This document shows, piece after piece, positions 26,053-34,454 of a DNA stretch of 64,000 bases (position 1 is its first letter; every line of letters starts with the position of its first letter). The position numbers and the translations under genes are program-made. The DNA is from Achromobacter xylosoxidans. GTDB lineage: Bacteria > Pseudomonadota > Gammaproteobacteria > Burkholderiales > Burkholderiaceae_B. The notes beneath the pieces were generated by a model. That model was not told the origin of the DNA and ran no database searches. It saw only the letters and a list, made by a program, of their open reading frames with translations. The stretch is taken from positions 1,426,001 to 1,490,000 of the forward strand of contig NZ_LN831029.1 of the NCBI RefSeq assembly GCF_001457475.1, given 5' to 3'.

Positions 26053-26062
26053 TTGGCGCCAA
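26053..26062. promoter_or_regulatory. TTGGCGCCAA operator site 1 (receptor side)
   Basis: A perfect 10-bp palindrome TTGGCGCCAA (12 bp with flanks, ATTGGCGCCAAT), 150 bp upstream of the FecA-like receptor start and 138 bp upstream of the Lrp/AsnC start. A degenerate half-site (AAATTGGGGCC) follows at about 26075. One of five such sites confined to noncoding DNA of this cluster. Confidence 0.7.
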
Positions 26063-26170
26063 TCCAAACGGGGTAAATTGGGGCCGTGGCAAAAACACGC
26101 CATGGCCCGCCAGGCCCGCGTGCCGGACAGCGCGCGCCAGCGCCGCATCGAATCCGTATAAGATGTGAAA

Positions 26171-26180
26171 TTGGCGCCAA
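26171..26180. promoter_or_regulatory. TTGGCGCCAA operator site 2 (autoregulatory)
   Basis: The core TTGGCGCCAA is extended to a perfect 16-bp palindrome AAATTGGCGCCAATTT (26168-26183). It lies only 20 bp before the ATG of the Lrp/AsnC gene, so a bound protein would cover the promoter/leader of that gene. It is also upstream of the divergent receptor. The position makes the Lrp/AsnC protein the first candidate for the binding factor. Confidence 0.75.
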
Positions 26181-26199
26181 TTTTCAGGCTGGAACAATC

Positions 26200-26625
26200 A
26201 TGGACACACTCGATCAGCAATTGCTGGGTCTGTTGCGCGCCGACGCTCGCGCAACCGTCGCGACCCTGGCCAAGAAGCTCGACGTATCAAGGGGCACCGT
26301 CAACAACCGCATCGCCCGCATGGAAGACGAGGGCATCATCGTCGGCTACACCGTCCGGCTGCGCCCCGAATCCCAACCCGACCAGATCGGCGCCTGGATG
26401 AACATCGCCGTCGACGGCAACGAAACCCGCCGCGTCGTCAGCATCCTCCTGGGCGATCCCGCCGTCGTCGCCCTGCACGACACCAACGGCCGCTGGGACC
26501 TGCTGGCCGAACTGCGCGTCGCCAACATCGAGGAAATGTCCCGCGTCCTGGACCGCGTCCGTCTCATCAAGGCCATCTCCGCCACGGAAACCAGCATCCA
26601 CCTGAAAAGCTACAAGCTCGATTGA
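26200..26625 (+). CDS. Lrp/AsnC-family transcriptional regulator
   Basis: A 141-residue regulator. The N-terminal helix-turn-helix (residues 3-55) reads LDQQLLGLLRADARATVATL followed by AKKLDVSRGTVNNRIARMEDEG. The RAM/AsnC ligand-binding domain spans about 65-140 (GAWMNIAVDG, VVALHDTNGRWDLLAELRV, IHLKSYKLD). Lrp/AsnC proteins form octamer-like assemblies and often respond to amino acids. ATG 26200 is chosen over an upstream in-frame ATG because the perfect operator palindrome occupies 26168-26183. The gene is divergent from the FecA-like receptor and near the hydrolase-transporter operon. It is the probable regulator acting at the TTGGCGCCAA sites (inference from position and repetition). Confidence 0.92.
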   Translation: MDTLDQQLLGLLRADARATVATLAKKLDVSRGTVNNRIARMEDEGIIVGYTVRLRPESQPDQIGAWMNIAVDGNETRRVVSILLGDPAVVALHDTNGRWDLLAELRVANIEEMSRVLDRVRLIKAISATETSIHLKSYKLD

Positions 26626-26751
26626 GCCCCGCCGCCCATCCTTGCGACCGTCCCTACCAGAGCGCAAAATCGCCGCTCTTGTCTGTGCCCCTCTTGTTGA
26701 CGACGCCTACGTCATCTCCGCAAACCCGGACGCCGACGCCGCACCACTGAA

Positions 26752-26787
26752 CGCCCAAAGAGGCCGCCCGCGCGGCCGCCTTGGGCG
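26752..26787 (+). repeat. satellite hairpin of repeat family, copy B2
   Basis: An outer stem CGCCCAA / TTGGGCG encloses the invariant 16-mer GGCCGCCCGCGCGGCC (26762-26777), itself a 6-bp stem with a 4-nt loop. It lies 104 bp before the left arm of large repeat B, exactly the spacing of copy C. After the hairpin both B and C share CCGCAAGA. Confidence 0.7.
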
Positions 26788-26881
26788 ACTCCGCAAGATC
26801 TTCCTACTCCACACAACATCGCCACGAAGCCCAAGCACGTGACACATCCCGGCGGCGTCTCGAAACGCGCTGACGCAGCGG

Positions 26882-27031
26882 GGTGGCCGGGCCGGGTGGA
26901 GGGCGGGGCGTGTAGATGCGCCCAAGGGAAACCGTAGGGAGCCGAAGGCGTACGAGGTTGACGCAGGGGCAGTCCGGAGCGAAGGCTCCGGACCGCAATC
27001 GTAGCCCCGCCCTCCGCCCGGCCCGGCCACC
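26882..27031 (+). repeat. large structured palindromic repeat, copy B (150 bp)
   Basis: The left arm 26882-26909 pairs with the right arm 27004-27031 over 28 bp, with a single T-G position that is a wobble pair in RNA. The 94-bp interior has the shared AGATGCGCCC (26914-26923) and the 36-bp hairpin block 26966-27001, which differs from copies A and C at one base only. The small middle hairpin is weaker here (GCC-GAA-GGC, inside CGTA/TACG). The arm sequence differs clearly from A and C although the pairing is kept. Confidence 0.83.
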
Positions 27032-27146
27032 ACGCGTCAAAAGAACCACAGCCCTAACCGCCCGACCCATCCCTCCCGGGGCAACGTCACGAACCACCCG
27101 TTAGGGATTCCCCCCGCTTGCCCCCACCCACACCTGGTTCCTAAAA

Positions 27147-27156
27147 TTGGCGCCAA
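27147..27156. promoter_or_regulatory. TTGGCGCCAA operator site 3 (hydrolase-transporter operon)
   Basis: The core is extended to the same perfect 16-bp palindrome AAATTGGCGCCAATTT (27144-27159) as site 2. It lies 65 bp upstream of the hydrolase ATG, in the expected promoter region of the 27222-31561 operon. Confidence 0.75.
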
Positions 27157-27221
27157 TTTAGTCAAACATCCCCCGCCCGCAACACCCCCCGGCACACCCC
27201 CGCCCGGGAATCGAGGAAACC

Positions 27222-28085
27222 ATGCAGTCCACCGCAGCACCCGCCCTGGCCCCCGACGCCGCCCGCGCCCGCGCCATCTACGACCTCGGCCACAGCACCG
27301 TCTTCGCCTCGCGCACCGACCCGCGCTTCTCGTACTGCATGTACGTCCCCCCGCATATCGATCAGGCCAAGCACCCCATGGAGCTGGTCGTGATCATGCA
27401 CGGCACCGGCCGCGCCTTCGTCGAATACCGCGATGCCTTCGCCGAATTCGCCCGCTGGAACGACTGCATCGTGCTGTGCCCGCTGTTTCCCGTCAGCCCG
27501 CTCGGCGACGGCAACCGCGACGGCTTCAAGCAACTGATCGAAGGCGACATCCGCTACGACCACATCCTGCAAGGCATGGTCGCCGAAGTCGGCGAGAAAT
27601 TCGGCCGCGACTTCACCCGCTTCGCCCTGTTCGGCTATTCCGGCGGCGGCCAGTTCGTCAACCGCTACGCCCTGCTGCATCCCGAAACCCTGTGGGCCGT
27701 GTCGATCGGCGCGCCCGGCTCGGTCACGCTGCTCGATCCCGCCCAGGACTGGTGGGTCGGCGTGCGCGACGCCGAGGCCCGCTTCGGCAAGGGCGTCGAC
27801 ATCGACGCCCTGCGCCAGGTCGCGGTGCACATGATCGTCGGCAAGGCCGACCTGGAGACCTGGGAGATTACCCACCGCGAAGGCGGCAAGTTCTTCATGC
27901 CCGGCGCCAACTCCGCTGGCGCCACCCGTCCCGAGCGCCTGGAATCGCTGCGCCGCTCGTTCGAGGCCGCCGGCGTCAAGGCCGTGCTGGACGTGGTCGA
28001 CAACGTGCCGCACGACGGCCTGAAGTGCGTCGGCCAGGTGCAGGACTTCCTGGCCGCCGAACTGCGCAAGCTGCGCAATGAATAA
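27222..28085 (+). CDS. alpha/beta-hydrolase (esterase/PHB-depolymerase-like)
   Basis: A 287-residue cytoplasmic hydrolase without signal peptide. It shows an oxyanion-type HGTGRAF near residues 60-66, the nucleophile elbow GYSGGG with Ser140, Asp210 in VGKAD as a likely acid, and His264 in VPHDGLK. These are the catalytic triad in order for an alpha/beta-hydrolase of the PHB-depolymerase/esterase sort. As the first gene of an operon with a complete Dpp-type ABC transporter, controlled by a TTGGCGCCAA site, it probably cleaves the imported compound (for example an ester bond of a siderophore-like or peptide-like molecule). The substrate is inference. Confidence 0.88.
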   Translation: MQSTAAPALAPDAARARAIYDLGHSTVFASRTDPRFSYCMYVPPHIDQAKHPMELVVIMHGTGRAFVEYRDAFAEFARWNDCIVLCPLFPVSPLGDGNRDGFKQLIEGDIRYDHILQGMVAEVGEKFGRDFTRFALFGYSGGGQFVNRYALLHPETLWAVSIGAPGSVTLLDPAQDWWVGVRDAEARFGKGVDIDALRQVAVHMIVGKADLETWEITHREGGKFFMPGANSAGATRPERLESLRRSFEAAGVKAVLDVVDNVPHDGLKCVGQVQDFLAAELRKLRNE

Positions 28086-28146
28086 CGTCGACAAGCAGAC
28101 CGGCGGCCGGCGCGCCTGCGCCTGTCGGCCGCGATAGGAGAGGGCC

Positions 28147-29091
28147 ATGTTGCGTTTCGCGCTATCCCGTATCGTCATGGCCATTCCGACACTGCTGATC
28201 GTGGCGGTGGCGGTGTTCGTCATGATCCGCCTGATTCCCGGCGACCCCGCGCAACTGCTGCTGGGCGACCTGGCCACGCCGGCGGCCCTGGCCGACCTGC
28301 GCGCGCGGCTGGGCCTGGACCAGACCTGGCCTACCCAGTTCGGCATCTGGTTCGGCAACATGCTGCATGGCGACCTGGGTTCGTCCATCAACACCGGCCA
28401 GCCCGTGCTGCCGCTGGTGTGGGACCGCTTCCTGATCAGCGGCCGCGTGGTGCTGGTGGCCGTGCTGTTCGCCGCCCTGGTGGCCGTGCCCGCCGGCATG
28501 ATCGCCGCGTGGAAGCAGAACAAGGCGCCCGACCTGATCCTGGTCGGCGCCGCCACGCTGCTGGTGTCCATTCCCACCTTCTGGCTCGGCCTGCTGCTGC
28601 TGATCTTCTTCGGCTTGAAGCTGCAATGGCTGCCGGTGGTGGGCTACGTGTCGATCGGCGAAGACTGGAAGGCCGGCCTGCTGTACCTGGCCATGCCGAT
28701 CCTGACGCTGTTCCTGCACGAGATCGGCGTGCTGATGCGCATGGCGCGCGCCAGCACCCTGGAAGTGCTGCGGCTGGACTACATCACCCACGCCCGCGCC
28801 AAGGGCCTGTCGGAATCCGCGGTGCTGATGCGCCACGCCTTCCGCAACGCCTTCGGCCCCACCTGGACCCTGATCGGCCTGGTGCTGGGCAACCTGCTCG
28901 GCGGCATCGCCGTGGTCGAAACCGTGTTCACCATTCCCGGCCTGGGCCGCCTGCTGGTGGACTCGATCTTCGCCCGCGACTATCCCGTGATCCAGGGCTG
29001 CCTGCTGTTCGTGGGCGTGATCTACGTGATCGTCAACCTGCTGATCGACCTCTGCTATCCCATCTTCGACCCGAGAGTGACCGCCGAATGA
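28147..29091 (+). CDS. ABC transporter permease, DppB type
   Basis: A 314-residue inner-membrane permease of the dipeptide/oligopeptide/nickel class. The N-terminal helix is LRFALSRIVMAIPTLLIVAV, followed by MIRLIPGDPAQLLLG. The cytoplasmic EAA loop lies near residues 215-240 (LDYITHARAKGLSESAVLMR). The last helix pair includes GIAVVETVFTIPGLGRLL. It is preceded by a strong ribosome-binding site (GGAGAGG) 61 bp after the hydrolase. Its stop overlaps the start of the DppC-type gene (ATGA), showing translational coupling. Confidence 0.95.
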   Translation: MLRFALSRIVMAIPTLLIVAVAVFVMIRLIPGDPAQLLLGDLATPAALADLRARLGLDQTWPTQFGIWFGNMLHGDLGSSINTGQPVLPLVWDRFLISGRVVLVAVLFAALVAVPAGMIAAWKQNKAPDLILVGAATLLVSIPTFWLGLLLLIFFGLKLQWLPVVGYVSIGEDWKAGLLYLAMPILTLFLHEIGVLMRMARASTLEVLRLDYITHARAKGLSESAVLMRHAFRNAFGPTWTLIGLVLGNLLGGIAVVETVFTIPGLGRLLVDSIFARDYPVIQGCLLFVGVIYVIVNLLIDLCYPIFDPRVTAE

Positions 29092-29905
29092 AAAAGCGAA
29101 TTGCAGCTAACGCGCTGGTGGGCGGCGTGATCGTGGCGGCGATGCTCGTCGCGGCCATCATGGGCGCCTTCTGGACGCCGCACGACCCGCTCAAGATCAA
29201 CTTCGTGGCGCGCCTGAAGCCGCCCGGCGGCGACTTCCTGCTGGGCACCGACGAGTTCGGCCGCGATGAACTGTCGCGCCTGCTGGCCGGCGCCTCCAGC
29301 AGCGTCTGGATCAGCCTGCTGACGGTGGGCTTCGCCATCGTCGCCGGCACCATCGTCGGCACCCTGACCGGCTTCGTGCGCGGCTGGACCGACCGCATCA
29401 TCATGGCCTTCAACAACGCGCTGCTGGCCTTTCCCGGCCTGTTGCTGGCGCTGGGCCTGCTGGCGGTGGTCGGCGCCAACAAGTACGGCATCATCCTGGC
29501 GCTGGGCCTGGCCTATACGCCGTCGGTGACGCGCATCGTGCGCGGCACGGTGCTGTCGCTGCGCGAGAAGGAGTTCATCGAATCCTCGCGCGTGCTGGGC
29601 AACTCCGAGATCTACACCATGGTGCGCCACGTGCTGCCCAACTGCGTCGCGCCGTTGACGGTGCTGGCGACCTCGATGTTCGGCTGGGTGATCCTGGCGG
29701 AAAGCGCGCTGTCCTTCCTGGGCCTGGGCGTGCCGCCGCCGGCGCCCACCTGGGGCAACATGCTGGCCGCCGCCCGCCCGTTCATGGCGCAGGCGTCGTA
29801 CCTTTCCATTCTTCCCGGCCTGGCCATCGCGCTCGCGCTGCTCGGGATCAACCTGCTGGGCGATGCGGTGCGTGACCGTCTCGATCCCCGCATGAGGGGC
29901 GTGCA

Positions 29906-29909
<4 letters not shown>
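29088..29909 (+). CDS. ABC transporter permease, DppC type
   Basis: A 273-residue permease that completes the membrane channel with the preceding DppB-type protein. Features include an N-terminal helix ([19 protein letters not shown]), the class motif [20 protein letters not shown], the EAA loop ([20 protein letters not shown]), and [20 protein letters not shown] near the end. It starts inside the last codons of dppB (ATGA overlap) and itself ends in an ATGA overlap with the ATPase gene, so the three are one translationally coupled unit. Confidence 0.95.
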
Positions 29910-31561
<1,652 letters not shown>

Positions 31562-31651
31562 CGGGGCGGGGCCGCGCCGCGCGGGCTTACCGTTGCGGCG
31601 CGGACTTACGCATAAAATACGCGGTTTGGATTAGATTCACGGGAGTGGTCC

Positions 31652-32272
31652 ATGCCGAAAGCGGCGGCGACACAGCCGGGCCTGGTTGACCGTATTGCCC
31701 TGGATATTCAATCGGGGGTATACGGCCCTGGCGCATGGCTGAAACAGATCGACCTGCAGGAACGCTACGGCGCCAAGCGCCTGGACGTGCGGCGGGCGCT
31801 CGACCAATTGACGGCCAAGCGGCTGATCGCGCACATCCCCAACCGGGGCTATCACGTCTACACGATGGACCCGGACCAGCACCTGCAGATCCGCGACATC
31901 CGGGTGCTGCTGGAAACCGGCGCGGCGGCGGACCTGATGCCGAACGTCACCGCCGCCAAGGTGCGCGCCCTGCGCGCGCTGGCCGAGCGCTTCGTCAAGC
32001 TGTTGCAGGACGGCACGCTGCTGGAACAGTACGAGGTCAACCTGGCCTTCCATGCCGGCATGTACGACATGTGTTCCAACCGTGAACTGGCCGCCCTGAT
32101 CCAGGAAACCCGGGCGCGCGGTCCGGCGGCGCCAGCCAAGGAATGGGTGACGCGGTCGCGCATCGAGATCTCGGCGCGCGAGTATTTCGACATGGTCGAG
32201 GCGCTGGAAGCGCGCGACGTCAAGCGCCTGCAGAAAATCATCGCCCAGCACGTCGGCCAGGACATTTCCTGA
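31652..32272 (+). CDS. GntR-family regulator (FCD type)
   Basis: A 206-residue regulator. A winged helix-turn-helix spans residues 8-70 (VDRIALDIQSGVYGPGAWLK, QDLQERYGAKRLDVRRALDQ equivalent region, ending NRGYHVYTM). An FCD-type all-helical ligand-binding domain follows from about 80 to 200 (IRDIRVLLETGAAADLM). The HTH lacks the most usual GVSRTPVREAL wording and instead reads YGAKRLDVRRALDQL. It lies 90 bp after the transporter ATPase and before the first binding-protein gene, with its own terminator after it. It could control binding-protein or transporter genes, but no operator for it is evident. Confidence 0.88.
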   Translation: MPKAAATQPGLVDRIALDIQSGVYGPGAWLKQIDLQERYGAKRLDVRRALDQLTAKRLIAHIPNRGYHVYTMDPDQHLQIRDIRVLLETGAAADLMPNVTAAKVRALRALAERFVKLLQDGTLLEQYEVNLAFHAGMYDMCSNRELAALIQETRARGPAAPAKEWVTRSRIEISAREYFDMVEALEARDVKRLQKIIAQHVGQDIS

Positions 32273-32290
32273 CCCGACAGCGCCCGGCAC

Positions 32291-32331
32291 GCGCGGCGGC
32301 CTTCCTGCAAAGGAGGCCGCCGCGCTCGTTT
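32291..32331 (+). terminator. intrinsic-terminator-like hairpin after the GntR gene
   Basis: A perfect 12-bp stem GCGCGGCGGCCT / AGGCCGCCGCGC (32291-32302 and 32314-32325) with an 11-nt loop, followed by a weak T-containing tail (CGTTTCC). It lies 18 bp after the GntR stop. The short tail makes termination only moderately certain. Confidence 0.6.
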
Positions 32332-32398
32332 CCGGGCCGCTTTCAGGGATACCCCGGATACCGCGACCGCCACAAGCCTTCATAATGGGCAGCTATTT

Positions 32399-32408
32399 TT
32401 GGCGCCAA
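32399..32408. promoter_or_regulatory. TTGGCGCCAA operator site 4 (binding protein 1)
   Basis: TTGGCGCCAA with AT-rich flanks (TTTTTGGCGCCAATATAG), 46 bp upstream of the chosen ATG of the first binding-protein gene. Symmetry does not extend beyond the core here. Confidence 0.7.
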
Positions 32409-32454
32409 TATAGTTATGAATCCGGCGTCGCATGCCCCCGGGGGAGTTCCTGCA

Positions 32455-34014
32455 ATGCACCACCATCCTGTTTCCCGCGCGCTCGCGCTCAGCCTGGCCC
32501 TGGCCGCCGCGGGCGCGGCCCAGGCCGCTACCCTGACCATTGCCCAGCCGGCCGACATCCGCTCGACCAATCCGGGCGTGAACCGCGACAACACCACCGA
32601 CGGCGTGGTGCTGAACATGGTGGAGGGCCTGGTTGGCTACCGGGAGAATGGCACGGTGGCGCCGCTGCTGGCCAAGTCGGTCGACCTGTCCGAAGACGGC
32701 CTGACCTACACCTTCAAGTTGCGCGACGGCGTCAAGTTCCACAACGGCGCGCCGCTGACGTCGGCCGACGTGCTGTGGAGCTGGCAGCGCTACATGGATC
32801 CGAAGACGGACTGGCGCTGCCGCAGCGACTTCGACGGCCGCAACGGACTGAAGGTGACGGACGTGTCGGCGCCGGACGCGCAGACGGTGGTCATGAAGAT
32901 CGACCGCAAGTCGGCGGTGTTCCTGGATTCGCTCGCGCGCACCGATTGCGGCATGACGGCTATCTTGAGCAAGGATTCGGTCAACGCCGATGGCTCGTGG
33001 AAGCAGCCGGTCGGCACCGGTCCGTACCAGTTCAAGGAATGGAAGCGCGGCGAGTACGTGTTGTTGACGGCGTTCAAGGATTACGTGTCGCCCGGCGCCG
33101 GCGACAAGCCGGACGGCTACGTCGGCGCCAAGCGCCCGCTGGCCGACGAGGTGCGCTTCCTGGTGGTGCCGGACCCATCGACGGCCAAGGCCGGCCTGGT
33201 GTCGGGCGCGATCGACGCCAGCCAGATCACCATTACCGACGTGGCCGAGCTGAAGAACAATGCGGCGGTGTCGGTGATGAGCCCGCACGACGCGACCAAG
33301 CACACGCTGCTGTTCCAGACGCAGGATCCGGTGCTCAAGAACGTCAAGCTGCGCCAGGCGATCGCGGCGGCGCTGGACATTCCGCAGGTGGTGGCGGCGG
33401 CTTCCGAGGGCCTGGGGCAGCTGAACAATTCGGCGGTGTATGCCGGCTCGGCCTATTACCAGGAAGCCGAGAAGCGCACCTACAAATACGATCCGGCGCG
33501 CGCGCAGCAGTTGCTCAAGGAAGCGGGCTACAAGGGCGAGCCGATCGTGATCTACGCCAACAAGCGCGCGCACGTGCCGAGCTATCAGGTGGCGGTGATC
33601 GCGCAGGCGATGATGCAGGCAGTGGGCATCAATGCCAAGATCGAGGTGCTGGAATGGGCCACGCAGCTGGACCGCTACAACACGGGCAAGTACCAGATCA
33701 GTTCGTTCACGTTCTCGTCGCGCATCGATCCGGCGCTGAGCTTCGAGCAGTTCGCGGGCGACAAAAGCAAGCAGCCGCGCAAGGTCTGGGATGATCCAGC
33801 GGCGCAGAAGCTGATCGACGAGAGCTTCCTGGAGTCGGATCCGGCGAAGCGGCAGAAGCTGTTTGACCAGCTGCATGCGTTGATGCTGGAGCAGACGCCT
33901 TTGTTGGTGCTTTATAACGGGGCGGATGCTTGGGCGACCAACAAGCGGGTGCAGGGGTTTTCGGTCTGGGAGGGGAAGCCGCGGGCTTGGGAGACTAAGA
34001 TCGTTGGCAAGTAA
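32455..34014 (+). CDS. periplasmic peptide-type substrate-binding protein 1 (DppA/SBP_bac_5 family)
   Basis: A 519-residue exported binding protein. The signal peptide is at 1-25 (ALALSLALAAAGAAQAA). The family 5 solute-binding fold includes VLNMVEGLVGYRENG, YTFKLRDGVKFHNGAPLTSA, WSWQRYMDP and PVGTGPYQFKEWKRGEYV. ATG 32455 has GGGGAG upstream and begins the signal peptide; the in-frame ATG at 32416 lies almost inside the operator and is less likely. It is a paralogue of the protein at 34455-36017, sharing LTSADVLW, WRCRSDFDGR-type and EWKRGEYV segments. It probably serves the DppBCDF-type transporter upstream. Own operator (site 4) and own terminator indicate a separate transcription unit. 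Confidence 0.95.
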   Translation: MHHHPVSRALALSLALAAAGAAQAATLTIAQPADIRSTNPGVNRDNTTDGVVLNMVEGLVGYRENGTVAPLLAKSVDLSEDGLTYTFKLRDGVKFHNGAPLTSADVLWSWQRYMDPKTDWRCRSDFDGRNGLKVTDVSAPDAQTVVMKIDRKSAVFLDSLARTDCGMTAILSKDSVNADGSWKQPVGTGPYQFKEWKRGEYVLLTAFKDYVSPGAGDKPDGYVGAKRPLADEVRFLVVPDPSTAKAGLVSGAIDASQITITDVAELKNNAAVSVMSPHDATKHTLLFQTQDPVLKNVKLRQAIAAALDIPQVVAAASEGLGQLNNSAVYAGSAYYQEAEKRTYKYDPARAQQLLKEAGYKGEPIVIYANKRAHVPSYQVAVIAQAMMQAVGINAKIEVLEWATQLDRYNTGKYQISSFTFSSRIDPALSFEQFAGDKSKQPRKVWDDPAAQKLIDESFLESDPAKRQKLFDQLHALMLEQTPLLVLYNGADAWATNKRVQGFSVWEGKPRAWETKIVGK

Positions 34015-34047
34015 GTCGCTTTTTTCGGGCGGTCTCTTTTTGGGGCC

Positions 34048-34211
34048 GTCCGGGGCGGCGTTGGCCTGGCGTGCGCGGGGCTACGATTGCGGTCCGGAGC
34101 GTTCGCTCCGGACTGCCCCGTTGTCATCTGTCACAGCCTGCGGCTGTTCCTTCAGATTCCCTCGGGCGCATCTACACGCCCCGCGCACGCCAGGCCAACG
34201 CCGCCCCGGAC
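34048..34211 (-). repeat. large structured palindromic repeat, copy C (164 bp, inverted)
   Basis: Arms 34048-34081 and 34178-34211 are exact reverse complements over 34 bp. On the minus strand the interior (96 bp) has the AGATGCGCCC block (34164-34173), a middle hairpin ACAGCC-GCA-GGCTGT with different bases but the same place as copy A, and the 36-bp block 34084-34119, identical to copy A. The arm tip GTCCGGGGCGG is shared with copy A; the rest of the arm is specific to this copy. Confidence 0.85.
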
Positions 34212-34251
34212 TCCACCGTTGAAGCTTGACGGTTGCCGGGGCGGTTTTTTT
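34201..34251 (+). terminator. intrinsic terminator after binding protein 1, overlapping repeat C
   Basis: The stem CCGCCCCGG (34201-34209) / CCGGGGCGG (34236-34244) is followed by seven T residues (34245-34251). It has an inner ACCGT/ACGGT stem around CAAGCTTGA-like sequence. Its 5' strand lies inside the right arm of repeat C, so folding of the long repeat and of the terminator are mutually exclusive over those 9 bp. Confidence 0.8.
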
Positions 34252-34305
34252 GCTCGGGGTTCCTGGATGCAACGGAGGGTGGGGGGGGCGAGTCTTGCGG
34301 GGCCC

Positions 34306-34340
34306 GCTCAAAGGCGGCCGCGCGGGCGGCCCTTTTGAGC
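34306..34340 (-). repeat. satellite hairpin of repeat family, copy C2
   Basis: An outer stem GCTCAAA / TTTGAGC encloses the invariant 16-mer (34316-34331; on the minus strand GGCCGCCCGCGCGGCC). In the orientation of repeat C it lies 104 bp before the first arm, as in copy B. Confidence 0.7.
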
Positions 34341-34408
34341 TTACGTGGTGTCTTGCGGTTGGGGTTGGCGCTGCGCGTGGGCTGCCGCTGCCGCTGTTTA
34401 TTTGCAAT

Positions 34409-34439
34409 GCAAAGAGGCCGCTTTTCGCGGCCTCTTTGC
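34409..34439 (-). terminator. strong terminator hairpin after binding protein 2
   Basis: A perfect 13-bp stem GCAAAGAGGCCGC / GCGGCCTCTTTGC with loop TTTTC, 15 bp beyond the stop of the minus-strand binding-protein gene. The AT-rich tail on the minus-strand side (ATTGCAAATAAA) is a weak T-tract; the hairpin may act in both directions. Confidence 0.75.
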
Positions 34440-34454
34440 TTGGCGTTGCGCGGG

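Larger units (their letters stand above)
26626..27221. other. 596-bp intergenic region with repeat copy B
   Basis: There is no credible gene between the Lrp/AsnC stop and the hydrolase start. Contents in order: the satellite hairpin 26752-26787, the large palindromic repeat 26882-27031, and the operator palindrome at 27147-27156 in a pyrimidine-rich leader. Small open frames here follow from repeat DNA and GC-rich composition. Confidence 0.7.
34015..34454. other. 440-bp convergent intergenic region with repeat copy C
   Basis: No credible gene lies between the two convergent binding-protein genes. Contents: large palindromic repeat copy C (34048-34211, minus orientation), an intrinsic terminator sharing its right arm (34201-34251), the satellite hairpin (34306-34340), a G-rich run at 34276-34289, and a second strong terminator hairpin (34409-34439) for the minus-strand operon. 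Confidence 0.75.
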
